From assembly GCA_047975765.1 (NCBI GenBank), contig JBKEEF010000005.1, forward strand, positions 1 to 13,092: 13,092 nt of DNA. The letters run 5' to 3'. The position numbers were made by a program, and so were the translations under genes. The notes beneath the pieces are model-generated. The model made no database searches, was not told where the DNA came from, and saw nothing but the letters and a program-made list of their open reading frames with translations. This DNA is from JAQWBS01 sp047975765 (GTDB lineage: Bacteria > Pseudomonadota > Alphaproteobacteria > RF32 > CAG-239). Each line of letters opens with the position of its first letter. Within the stretch, counting starts at the first letter, position 1. Positions 1-6,023 of this stretch are shown here, piece after piece.

Positions 1-6
1 AAATAG

Positions 7-86
7 ATTCCCAGTCAAGCTGGGAATGACATAACTAGATATGAAAATGATAAACAAAGAAGATGGATTCCCGATTTCTCGGGAAT
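7..86. repeat. Two dRS3-like palindromic repeats (ATTCCC...GGGAAT)
   Basis: Two short palindromes lie 40 bases apart: arms ATTCCCAG/CTGGGAAT at 7-14 and 20-27, and ATTCCCGA/TCGGGAAT at 67-74 and 79-86. Each is followed by GACA. Degraded copies of the GGAATGACA tail follow near 102-111, 120-129 and 140-149. The ATTCCC-N8/9-GGGAAT layout resembles neisserial dRS3 elements and similar dispersed palindromes of other proteobacteria. Relation by descent is not shown. They lie in the gene-free first ~300 bases of the window and probably belong to a dispersed intergenic repeat family. Confidence 0.6.
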
Positions 87-211
87 GACAAAAACTAGAG
101 TTGGAATGACACAGGATATAGGAACGGCAAAACGAGATATCGGAACGATAAATAGATTACTTTCTTAGGTAAGTAAGATAAATAAATAGTGAATAATGAA
201 TATTCTAAATA

Positions 212-239
212 AAAAAAGCCTCTCATTCGAGAGGTTTTT
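212..239. terminator. Rho-independent terminator before the Nudix gene
   Basis: The stem CCTCTC (219-224)/GAGAGG (229-234) has a 4-base ATTC loop, with A-rich sequence before it and TTTTT after it, so it could act in both directions. It presumably ends a gene lying left of the window. It also sits inside the longest possible 5' extension of the Nudix reading frame, which argues against the upstream ATG at 196 as the start. Confidence 0.7.
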
Positions 240-306
240 CTTTTGTAGGCTTGCCAAATATTGTTTATTTGATTACGATACTATGATAATTTTGAAGGAA
301 GTGAAA

Positions 307-825
307 ATGGCTGAAGAGTTGCTTGATTATGTTGATGATAATGACAATGTTTTAGGACAGATATTACGTTCTGAAATTGATAAAAAAGGGCTTACAGGAC
401 GAATTGCGGGTGTACTTGTTTTTAATAGCAAAGGAGATATTTTGCTTTGCAAAGAAGCAGCACACAAAGCAAGTGGTGGAAAATGGAAGTTTTCTGCAAT
501 TGGACACATCACATCCGGAGATAGTCCTGAACTTTCTGCTGTTCGAGAAGCAAAGGAAGAAATTGGTATTGAAATAAATGTCGAAAAATTGGAAAAAATT
601 TCATTTTTTAAACATATCAGAAAAGATGGTAAAGGTAGTAGAATTGTTCATATTTTTAAAACAATATATGATGGTGAGTTTTCAATAGATAAAGCAGAGT
701 TTTCAGAATGTCAATTTATGGCTCCTCAACAAATTGATTCATATATGAGATATCAGCAAGAAATGTTTAGTGGTGGCTTTATTTCTTTTTGGAAAAATTA
801 TAGAAAAGATACGGTTAACAAATAA
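307..825 (+). CDS. Nudix hydrolase, IPP-isomerase-like (YfcD-type) subgroup
   Basis: This is a 172-residue Nudix-fold protein. The Nudix box spans residues 66-88: GHITSGD followed by REAKEEIGI. The REUXEEXGU half is intact (R80, E81, E84, E85, G87), while the usual upstream Glu is Asp (GDS), as is common in isopentenyl-diphosphate-isomerase-like Nudix proteins. The N-terminus (VDDNDNVLGQILRSE, then G..GRI.GVLVFN) also fits that subgroup. Such proteins hydrolyse nucleoside-diphosphate-linked substrates in the cytoplasm; the substrate cannot be read from sequence. The ATG at 307 is chosen because AAGGAA sits 6 bases before it and because the in-frame ATG at 196 would translate through a terminator. 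A weak promoter candidate (TTGCCA at 251, TACGAT at 274, 17-base spacer) lies between. It stands alone, with no plus-strand partner downstream. Confidence 0.85.
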   Translation: MAEELLDYVDDNDNVLGQILRSEIDKKGLTGRIAGVLVFNSKGDILLCKEAAHKASGGKWKFSAIGHITSGDSPELSAVREAKEEIGIEINVEKLEKISFFKHIRKDGKGSRIVHIFKTIYDGEFSIDKAEFSECQFMAPQQIDSYMRYQQEMFSGGFISFWKNYRKDTVNK

Positions 826-1251
826 ATTTAAACCTAACTTAATCACAAAAAAACACCCTAAAAGGCGGATTTTATTGCTATTGGCTGGAGACAGTTGATG
901 TAATTAGGAAAAAATATGAGAAAGAGTTAACTGATTTATCATATTTTGTATGTGGTGAGTATAAATAGTAATGCGGTTGATATTAGCTGTTAATTATGGT
1001 AATTAAAAAATATTACAATTTTAACTACACTAATATGATAAGTATAAAATGAAAAAAGAGAAAATAAAAATCCTGAGTAATAACAACATTGCCTCTAATA
1101 ACAATGTTCAAGCGTAGCATATTGGTTTTGGAAGTCTAGTCGCAACAACGAAGGGAAGTTCAACTTCATCAACTTTACTGCATCATTTGGAATATGCACA
1201 TCTAAGTCCCATCTTCTTCACTCTGATCCTCTTGGATAACAGTTCATTTTA
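826..1251. other. 425-base gap with no convincing gene; possible gene debris
   Basis: A stop-free plus-strand stretch, 843-968, lacks a start codon but reads like the tail of a protein (GGFYCYWLETVDVIRKKYEK, ending VCGEYK then TAG); it may be a gene remnant. A 22-codon ORF at 1049-1117 has no good ribosome binding site. A minus-strand stop-free stretch, 1095-1217, also looks protein-like but has only internal starts. An inverted repeat AACATTG/CAATGTT lies at 1085-1091 and 1102-1108 with a 10-base loop; on the minus strand it is followed by T-rich sequence and might weakly terminate the helicase transcript. None of these is a confident gene. Confidence 0.4.
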
Positions 1252-2769
1252 TTATTCCTTCTCTAAAAACGTCAAAACACGTTTGTCTAATATAATATCG
1301 GTTTCATCTATGTTATATTTTATGTGCATATCTGAGAATTTACGGGTGCGACTTAAGGCTACATACATTTGACCATGAGCAAAGGCACCCGTTTTATCTA
1401 ATTCTATAATAACCTTATCAAGAGTTTTCCCTTGAGCTTTATGAATTGTTAGTGCATATCCTAATTGGAGTGGAAACTGTCTAAAAGACCCTATTTCTTT
1501 TTCTTTTATTTTATTCTCTTCTAAATTATGTTCATATTCAAACTTTTTCCATTCTTCTCTTTTTACAGATACAATATTTCCATTGCTGAGCTTTACATCT
1601 ATTTCATTATCTCCGAGCTTTTCAATAATGCCACTTGAACCATTTATCCAAGAAGGAGAATTGTTTTTATTAAACATAATTAAAGCACCTTTTTTTAGTG
1701 TTAATGCTCCAGGAGCTGGATAATCACTTTCAGCAAATTTTCCACTTGTGAAGCAAGAATATGTTTTAGCATCACCATTTAAAGAACTTAACCTACTGTT
1801 ATTTATATATTCAGCTACGGCTCTTTTAGGAGTAATCGTAATTGCGGTTTTTAAGATGTTTTCATCTCTGATTTTAGCACTATTAAAATATTCCACAGTA
1901 TCATATATCTCAAAATTTTTTCTTATATTTTCAAGATGTTTTAGTAAGTCAAGGTCTTCTTGTCTATAAACTTTTTTAAACTCTACATTTTCAAAATTAC
2001 CATCTTTATATGATTTAGCATCAAAAAAATATGTCTCCATATATCCATATTCTTTCTGGAATATCCCATATACATTTCTTGTAATTACAGGAGGTAGTTG
2101 ACATAAATCACCAATAAGAATGATTTGCATTCCACCAAAGGGCTTTTTGCTATTTCTAGCCTTCTTAGATAAAAAATCTATAGCATCTAACATATCAGGT
2201 CTAACCATAGATACTTCGTCAATTATTAATAAATCTGCATTTTTTAAAATTTGGCTAGGTTTTCTTTTTAATTCTAAGCTATCTAATATTATAAAATCCT
2301 TAGGAGGAATTTGAAAAATTGAATGGATTGTTGATCCTCCAATATTTATGGCGGCAACAGCTGTTGGGCAAGCAATAACTATTTTTTTATCTGAATTTTC
2401 TTTTAGATATTTTATAAATGTAGATTTTCCAGTTCCAGCTTGACCTTGGATGAAAATATTCTTTTTATCTTTTTCAATTTTATTGAAAATATTTTGCTGG
2501 ATATTATCTAGCTTGACTTCTTCTTTTGGAGTTATCTTTGGATTATTAAGAGTTTTAGAAAGTTCTTTTTTAGGTTCCTTAACGGATTCTATTTTCTTTT
2601 TTTCAGTTTCAAAATTATAACTGTCTCCATTAAGTGTTTTTCCTGTTTCAGGATACTTATCATGTTGATATATTTGTCTTTTAGACTCTTCTTTTTTTCT
2701 TCCAAATATAAGTTTCCAAAGTATGAATAGAAAAATAAATTTACCAATAAAAGTACCTAATATTTCCAT
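1252..2769 (-). CDS. Membrane-anchored Pif1/RecD2-like SF1B DNA helicase
   Basis: This 505-residue protein has an N-terminal hydrophobic segment (about residues 5-23) ending in FGRKKEESKRQ, then a charged linker to about residue 85, then an SF1B helicase core. Visible motifs are Walker A GQAGTGKST (109-117), motif Ia CPTAVAA (134-140), Walker B LLIIDEVSMV (180-189), motif III GDLCQLPPV (220-228), a late motif LTIHKAQGKTLDKV (440-453) and motif VI MYVALSRTR (468-476). The family unwinds DNA 5' to 3' using ATP, in recombination, replication-fork and mobile-element functions. Bacterial Pif1-like proteins are usually soluble, so the predicted membrane anchor is unusual. The start is supported by AAGGAT 6 bases before the ATG. 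The gene stands alone on its strand, with two dyads upstream. Helicase identity is confident; the specific role is unknown. Confidence 0.9.
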   Translation of the reverse strand: MEILGTFIGKFIFLFILWKLIFGRKKEESKRQIYQHDKYPETGKTLNGDSYNFETEKKKIESVKEPKKELSKTLNNPKITPKEEVKLDNIQQNIFNKIEKDKKNIFIQGQAGTGKSTFIKYLKENSDKKIVIACPTAVAAINIGGSTIHSIFQIPPKDFIILDSLELKRKPSQILKNADLLIIDEVSMVRPDMLDAIDFLSKKARNSKKPFGGMQIILIGDLCQLPPVITRNVYGIFQKEYGYMETYFFDAKSYKDGNFENVEFKKVYRQEDLDLLKHLENIRKNFEIYDTVEYFNSAKIRDENILKTAITITPKRAVAEYINNSRLSSLNGDAKTYSCFTSGKFAESDYPAPGALTLKKGALIMFNKNNSPSWINGSSGIIEKLGDNEIDVKLSNGNIVSVKREEWKKFEYEHNLEENKIKEKEIGSFRQFPLQLGYALTIHKAQGKTLDKVIIELDKTGAFAHGQMYVALSRTRKFSDMHIKYNIDETDIILDKRVLTFLEKE

Positions 2770-2811
2770 CGTTCAATCCTTAAATTATAATGTAGGCAAA
2801 GAGTTCGTAGT

Positions 2812-2840
2812 ATTATATATACTTATTTATAGTAAAAACT
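2812..2840 (-). promoter_or_regulatory. Weak promoter candidate for the helicase gene
   Basis: On the minus strand a perfect -10 (TATAAT, 2817 to 2812) lies 17 bases from a poor -35 (AGTTTT, 2840 to 2835). The -10 is about 45 bases before the helicase ATG. The -35 half is covered by the dyad at 2826-2845. In such AT-rich sequence a perfect -10 can arise by chance, so this is tentative. Confidence 0.3.
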
Positions 2841-2845
2841 ATAAA
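2826..2845. repeat. Perfect inverted repeat TTTATAGT-N4-ACTATAAA
   Basis: Eight-base arms at 2826-2833 and 2838-2845 are separated by AAAA. The repeat overlaps the predicted -35 side of the helicase promoter, a position typical of a repressor operator. No regulator is encoded nearby. It could also be a chance AT-rich palindrome. Confidence 0.4.
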
Positions 2846-2870
2846 AGAAAGATCTGATTTTTTCAATGTG

Positions 2871-2889
2871 TTTATGAAAATTTCATAAA
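2871..2889. repeat. Perfect inverted repeat TTTATGAAA-N1-TTTCATAAA
   Basis: Nine-base arms (2871-2879 and 2881-2889) flank a single A, about 100 bases upstream of the helicase start. It resembles a dimeric-regulator binding site. It differs in sequence from the dyad at 2826-2845, so they would not obviously bind the same protein. Confidence 0.4.
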
Positions 2890-3097
2890 AAATGAGTCTG
2901 TAAAAATCTTTCAATATTATTAGGATAAATCACTTTCATTTTTTCACTTCTGTACATTTTTTTGTAATTTCAGTCATATATAACGCTGATTGTATATACA
3001 AATCAATAAATTTTTTGTTAGGATTATCAAAACTTTCGTCTCGCTTATTGCTTGTACTCGAACCCTCACTTCGGGTTCAAATCTCAATTCACAATAA

Positions 3098-3140
3098 ATT
3101 ATAAGAGTGTTCAAGGCAAAAGCCTAAACACTCTTATAAT
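3098..3140 (-). terminator. Strong hairpin immediately after tRNA-Gln
   Basis: Fourteen-base perfect arms (3098-3111 and 3127-3140) enclose an inner AGGC/GCCT stem (3114-3117, 3122-3125) with an AAAA loop. Read on the minus strand, the hairpin begins at the last base of the tRNA CCA end. The sequence after it is AT-rich (AATTTATT) but lacks a long T run. It is most likely the tRNA terminator or a 3'-processing structure. Its first base overlaps the final A of CCA. Confidence 0.6.
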
Positions 3141-3214
3141 GGCTGGGGTGGAAGGATTCGAACCCTCGAATGTCGGTACCAGAAACCGATGCCTTACCAC
3201 TTGGCGACACCCCA
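3140..3214 (-). tRNA. tRNA-Gln, anticodon CUG
   Basis: A full cloverleaf of 75 bases including an encoded CCA. The acceptor stem is TGGGGTG/CACCCCA, with discriminator G. The D arm reads GTCGCCAAGTGGTAAGGC. The anticodon stem TCGGT/ACCGA has loop TTCTGGT, giving anticodon CTG, which reads CAG. The T loop TTCGAAT sits in a GAGGG/CCTTC stem containing one G-T pair. The sequence closely parallels E. coli tRNA-Gln, including its TGGGG start. It lies downstream of the SMR gene on the same strand, with its own promoter candidate and a strong hairpin behind it. Confidence 0.95.
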
Positions 3215-3228
3215 ATAATACTACATAT

Positions 3229-3257
3229 TTAATAGGACTATTTTATAAATATTGCAA
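3229..3257 (-). promoter_or_regulatory. Promoter candidate for tRNA-Gln
   Basis: On the minus strand, TTGCAA (3257 to 3252) and TATTAA (3234 to 3229) are separated by 17 bases. The -10 ends 15 bases before the tRNA 5' end, which suits a short tRNA leader. It lies in the 61-base gap after the SMR gene, so the tRNA need not depend on read-through. Confidence 0.5.
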
Positions 3258-3275
3258 GTGATAATTATAGGTTTT

Positions 3276-3611
3276 TTAGTGGCTAACTGTTTTGGAAAAC
3301 AGATTGATTATCAATACACCAGAGACGATAAAAGCAAGCCCTATACAAGCAGGAGCATCCAATGTTTGCTTAAAGACAAAAAGACCTATCATTGCGATGA
3401 AAAAGATTCCAACACCGCTCCAAATTGCATAGACAATTCCAATAGGAATGGTTTTGACTGTGATTGAAAGAAAATAAAATGACAAGATATATCCTGTGAT
3501 TGTGATGATACTTGGAACAAGTTTTGTAAATTGTTCAGATTGCTTTAAGAAAGAAGTTGCGATTGTTTCAAAAATTATAGCAAGTATTAAGCTTCCATAT
3601 TTAATAAGCAT
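3276..3611 (-). CDS. Small multidrug resistance (SMR) transporter, EmrE/Qac-like
   Basis: This 111-residue inner-membrane protein has four transmembrane helices, the usual SMR length. Members work as antiparallel dimers exchanging protons for cationic compounds. The essential proton/substrate carboxylate is present (E15, in IIFETIATS, equivalent to EmrE E14), as are Y41, Y61 and W64 (EmrE Y40, Y60, W63). The signature YAIWSGVGI and C-terminus GVLIINL are EmrE-like. This favours the Qac-type multidrug branch over the guanidinium exporter (Gdx) branch. AGGAAAAATAT precedes the ATG. No guanidine riboswitch motif is evident upstream. Substrate range cannot be predicted. Confidence 0.92.
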   Translation of the reverse strand: MLIKYGSLILAIIFETIATSFLKQSEQFTKLVPSIITITGYILSFYFLSITVKTIPIGIVYAIWSGVGIFFIAMIGLFVFKQTLDAPACIGLAFIVSGVLIINLFSKTVSH

Positions 3612-3719
3612 ATATTTTTCCTATTTATATTTTGATAACTTGCGGAGAGGAAGGTGTCACTTGTTATTATTACTTCAAACGATTTCACAAAGATTTCGTA
3701 ACCTTCAAATTTAGAATAT

Positions 3720-3753
3720 AAGATAAATAATTATATTCAATAAATTTTATCTT
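3720..3753. repeat. Inverted repeat AAGATAAA/TTTATCTT between divergent genes
   Basis: Perfect 8-base arms at 3720-3727 and 3746-3753 sit in the divergent gap between the SMR gene and the outer-membrane protein gene. The 18-base spacing is wide for a single operator. It may be a regulatory site or chance in AT-rich DNA. Confidence 0.3.
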
Positions 3754-3809
3754 CTTTACAAAAATAATTTTATCTTTATCCTTATACTCAAATTAAAATT
3801 ATTATCTCT

Positions 3810-4430
3810 ATGAAAAACTATCTTATTATTTTATTTTTTGCTTTTACGACCATTGTATATGCTCAAAAAAGCACTGTTATCTTTCATTCTGCTACAAGTG
3901 GAAAAGTTTCAAACGCAAAAAAAGTAGAAACGTATTATCATTCATCTAAGCTGAATTTAGGTATCGATCTTGATTTAGAATCATGGCGAGACAGTTATCT
4001 TAGAAATTATAAAGTTGTTGTTGGGTATGGAAAATATAATATGAGTAATATTTTATTGGCTCCATATCTGTCTTTAGGTTATCGCACAATGGGAAATGAA
4101 TTCTTTTCCAGAAATATGTCGAATAATCTGAAATGCAATAATTATTATTCTGGAGTTGGTTTGGTCTTCAGTAAAAAAAGAAATGACTTTTTATATGCTT
4201 TGAAATCTGAAATTTCTTGTTATTCACACAAAGTTGAAAACAGAGATTTTTATAGTTATAAAAGTAATAACTTAGATTATAATTTTTCTCTTTATGTAGG
4301 ATATATTCTTTCTAAACATATTCTTTTATATGGACAAGTTGAATATAATCATCGTGATTTTACGCTCCTCAGAAACAGTAGGAAATTTTCCTCAAGAGTC
4401 GGCGTTGCATATAAAATACAAGCTCTTTAG
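3810..4430 (+). CDS. Predicted small outer-membrane beta-barrel protein, unknown function
   Basis: This 206-residue protein starts with a clear Sec signal peptide (residues 1-18, cleavage expected at VYA-Q). The rest alternates polar and hydrophobic residues rich in Tyr, Ser and Leu, in about eight strand-like segments (for example YKVVVGYGKYN, APYLSLGYR, YYSGVGLVF, FSLYVGYIL, LLYGQVEYNH, SRVGVAYKI). This fits an eight-stranded outer-membrane barrel of the OmpA/OmpW size class. It lacks a C-terminal aromatic residue; it ends IQAL. No family was recognised. The ribosome binding site before the ATG is poor. The stop codon lies inside the stem of a terminator shared with the converging gene. Signal peptide confident, barrel topology inferred. 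Confidence 0.75.
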   Translation: MKNYLIILFFAFTTIVYAQKSTVIFHSATSGKVSNAKKVETYYHSSKLNLGIDLDLESWRDSYLRNYKVVVGYGKYNMSNILLAPYLSLGYRTMGNEFFSRNMSNNLKCNNYYSGVGLVFSKKRNDFLYALKSEISCYSHKVENRDFYSYKSNNLDYNFSLYVGYILSKHILLYGQVEYNHRDFTLLRNSRKFSSRVGVAYKIQAL

Positions 4431-4453
4431 ACATTCTAAAGAGCTTGTATTTT
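4413..4453. terminator. Bidirectional terminator between converging genes
   Basis: A perfect 18-base-pair stem (4413-4430 with 4436-4453) has an ACATT loop; A-rich on the left arm and T-rich on the right, it can end both the plus-strand outer-membrane gene and the minus-strand GDYXXLXY gene. It contains the stop codon of the former and lies one base from the stop of the latter. Its core (4423-4443) matches the terminator core at 5979-5999 at 20 of 21 positions. Confidence 0.85.
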
Positions 4454-4454
4454 G

Positions 4455-4898
4455 TTATAAATCAATTTTGTTTTTTTCAACGTAAGAACGCCAATCGAGA
4501 CCGTTAATCAGTAACTCTTTAGGAATTGGTTTGTGCTCTTTTTTATATGAATAAATCACCTCAAAATGATATTTATCATTTCTTCTTCTGAAAAAAGCAT
4601 CAAGTTCTTTAGCTTTTTTCTCTGGAATGTAAAAACGACAAGCATTTTTCCAGCGATTTTGCCCACAGAATTCATTTCTAGGACATATTGATTTGTCAAA
4701 TTGATCGCAATCTGTTCTAGCCCAATCTATTTGATATCTGATATAGTGGCCTGATAATAAATCTCTTGGGTCATAACCCATTACAGAAACAGTCACTGTT
4801 TTACCTGTTTCACTATGATAAGTCAGAACAGCTAACCAACTCAATAAACAAACAAAAGGAATGCATAATATAAGAGCTAAAAATTTATTATTTTTCAT
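4455..4898 (-). CDS. GDYXXLXY-type protein, membrane-anchored
   Basis: This 147-residue protein has one N-terminal hydrophobic segment (about residues 7-26), with the rest probably outside the inner membrane. The segment GYDPRDLLSGHYIRYQ (41-56) matches the family's G-D-P-R-D-LSGDY motif, with His in place of Asp. Genes of this family commonly follow DUF2157/DUF4401 membrane-protein genes, as here; biochemical function is unknown. Four cysteines (64, 72, 78, 87) cluster between the motif and the next helix, suggesting disulfides or metal binding. Its start overlaps the DUF2157 stop by 11 bases, and a strong GGAGG (complement of 4905-4909) sits 6 bases before the ATG inside the upstream gene, so the two are translationally coupled or at least co-transcribed. 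Confidence 0.8.
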   Translation of the reverse strand: MKNNKFLALILCIPFVCLLSWLAVLTYHSETGKTVTVSVMGYDPRDLLSGHYIRYQIDWARTDCDQFDKSICPRNEFCGQNRWKNACRFYIPEKKAKELDAFFRRRNDKYHFEVIYSYKKEHKPIPKELLINGLDWRSYVEKNKIDL

Positions 4899-5568
4899 TA
4901 AATGCCTCCATTGTTTTAATATGTTTAGAAGTATGTTTTAGTAAATAAATAAAGGCAAGAAGTAAAATACCTCCAACAATAAAGCCAAGTCCAGAAATAA
5001 GAAGATTTCCAAATCTTGAAACAAAGAACCAAAGAATATAACATTCTGTAATTAAGGCATTGTTTCTGAAACTATTCATGTCTTTTTGTAGAAATGACAT
5101 AGTCATTCTGATTGCTAAAAATATAAAAACAAAAGCATTAGCAAAAGCAGCAGATTTGTAATAGTATGACATTCCTAAATTTCCGCCAAAAATAACAGCA
5201 GTAAAATACATGCAAAACAAAGCAAAACGGGAAAAAGCATGGAATAACATGATTTTTTTCTTTGTATATATGTATAGTTTTTCTGCCAAATAACTAAACA
5301 CTCCAAACAAAATTGTTCCTGTAATTATAGCTGTTAAAGGCATGTCTAATATTTTTAAAAGTTTTTCTAAAAAATCCCATTCAATTCCCGTGGATAATAA
5401 TAAAATCCAGATAATGTTAAAAGTAATAAATCTACTAAGAAGAACAAAAGGAATACTCAAAATTGCCCAAGAAAGTGCAAAAGATTTCCAACCTCCATCT
5501 AAATTATAAATTTGTGCAATCAGTCCAATTGAGGCTGCAATCATTAAAAATGAAAGGACTAAAAACAT
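4888..5568 (-). CDS. DUF2157-type membrane protein, C-terminal part (out of frame)
   Basis: This 226-residue reading frame starts at an internal ATG without any ribosome binding site. It begins FLVLSFLMIAASIGLIAQIYNLDGG, the segment that in DUF2157 proteins follows the N-terminal SNWD region directly, and continues with about seven further hydrophobic helices. It is the second half of the gene at 5504-5857, separated by a single-base shift at the A9 run (complement of 5581-5589). Removing one A gives one continuous protein of 322 residues (complement of 4888-5857) joining through QQKKHLTEMF. The role of the family is unknown. It overlaps the GDYXXLXY gene by 11 bases. Whether a functional protein is made depends on slippage, a sequencing error, or the gene being dead. 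Confidence 0.75.
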   Translation of the reverse strand: MFLVLSFLMIAASIGLIAQIYNLDGGWKSFALSWAILSIPFVLLSRFITFNIIWILLLSTGIEWDFLEKLLKILDMPLTAIITGTILFGVFSYLAEKLYIYTKKKIMLFHAFSRFALFCMYFTAVIFGGNLGMSYYYKSAAFANAFVFIFLAIRMTMSFLQKDMNSFRNNALITECYILWFFVSRFGNLLISGLGFIVGGILLLAFIYLLKHTSKHIKTMEAFNEK

Positions 5569-5857
5569 TTCTGTAAGGTGTTTTTTTTTGTTGTATTATA
5601 CTCCAATATGTCCCATATAAACTCGCAGCAAAAATAGAGAAATTAAAGAATAACTTTATTACATTTGGAATAGCATCCCAGTTTGAGCCAATAATCAAAA
5701 TTATGCCTAATCCAATTAAAGAAGCTGATATCCCAAATAATATTTTCCAAAACAAGCTAAGTTTTTTAGTTTGTTCCATGAGCATAATTTTTTCTGCTTG
5801 TTCTTGTGTGATAAGATTCTGAGCAACAAGAGATTTTAAATCTTTTGATGAAATCAT
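5504..5857 (-). CDS. DUF2157-type membrane protein, N-terminal part (frameshifted)
   Basis: The start is good (AGGAG 8 bases before the ATG). The N-terminus ISSKDLKSLVAQNLITQEQAEKIM is the short helical region typical of DUF2157, followed by a hydrophobic helix and the family signature GIILIIGSNWDAIP (about residues 51-64) and a second helix. After QQKK (codons read through the A9 run) the frame switches to about 25 residues of unrelated sequence rich in Cys, Asn and Pro before a stop at 5504. That tail is the wrong-frame reading of the segment encoded by the C-terminal part. The upstream 110 bases contain AT-rich promoter-like sequence but no clear consensus. Confidence 0.75.
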   Translation of the reverse strand: MISSKDLKSLVAQNLITQEQAEKIMLMEQTKKLSLFWKILFGISASLIGLGIILIIGSNWDAIPNVIKLFFNFSIFAASLYGTYWSIIQQKKTPYRNVFSPFIFNDCSLNWTDCTNL

Positions 5858-5970
5858 TTCGTGTTCTCCTAGAGTGATATGTATACAGTTGTATAATATA
5901 ATCTGAAGAAAGTATAGTTTGTTTTTTATATATGTTTACAAAAGTTGTTTATTAAACAATGTGTTAAAAT

Positions 5971-6006
5971 AAAAAAAACTCTTTAGAAATTCTAAAGAGT
6001 TTTTTT
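5971..6006. terminator. Bidirectional terminator downstream of ahpF
   Basis: The stem ACTCTTTAGA (5978-5987)/TCTAAAGAGT (5991-6000) has an AAT loop, with eight A before and six T after. On the minus strand it ends the ahpC-ahpF transcript 18 bases past the ahpF stop and is followed by a run of eight T. Its core is almost the same as that of the terminator at 4413-4453. Confidence 0.9.
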
Positions 6007-6023
6007 ATTTCTAGCTAGGAAAT

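Larger units (their letters stand above)
2770..3097. other. Long AT-rich upstream region of the helicase gene, no ORF
   Basis: No coding sequence is visible. The stretch holds a weak minus-strand promoter candidate, two perfect inverted repeats and a T-arm-like hairpin near 3060-3078, described separately. The rest is simple AT-rich sequence. Confidence 0.6.

Noticed and set aside
196..306. N-terminal extension of the Nudix gene
   Set aside because: It would be translated through a rho-independent terminator and has no Nudix homology; the ATG at 307 has a good AAGGAA.
1187..1372. Plus-strand 61-codon ORF
   Set aside because: It overlaps the helicase 3' end in antisense, with no ribosome binding site.
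3052..3261. Plus-strand 69-codon ORF
   Set aside because: It runs antisense through the tRNA-Gln and its hairpin; no ribosome binding site, and the tRNA cloverleaf explains the sequence.
3612..3809. Guanidine riboswitch upstream of the SMR gene
   Set aside because: No ACGR-loop hairpin pair or other guanidine riboswitch signature is visible, and the protein looks EmrE/Qac-like rather than Gdx-like.
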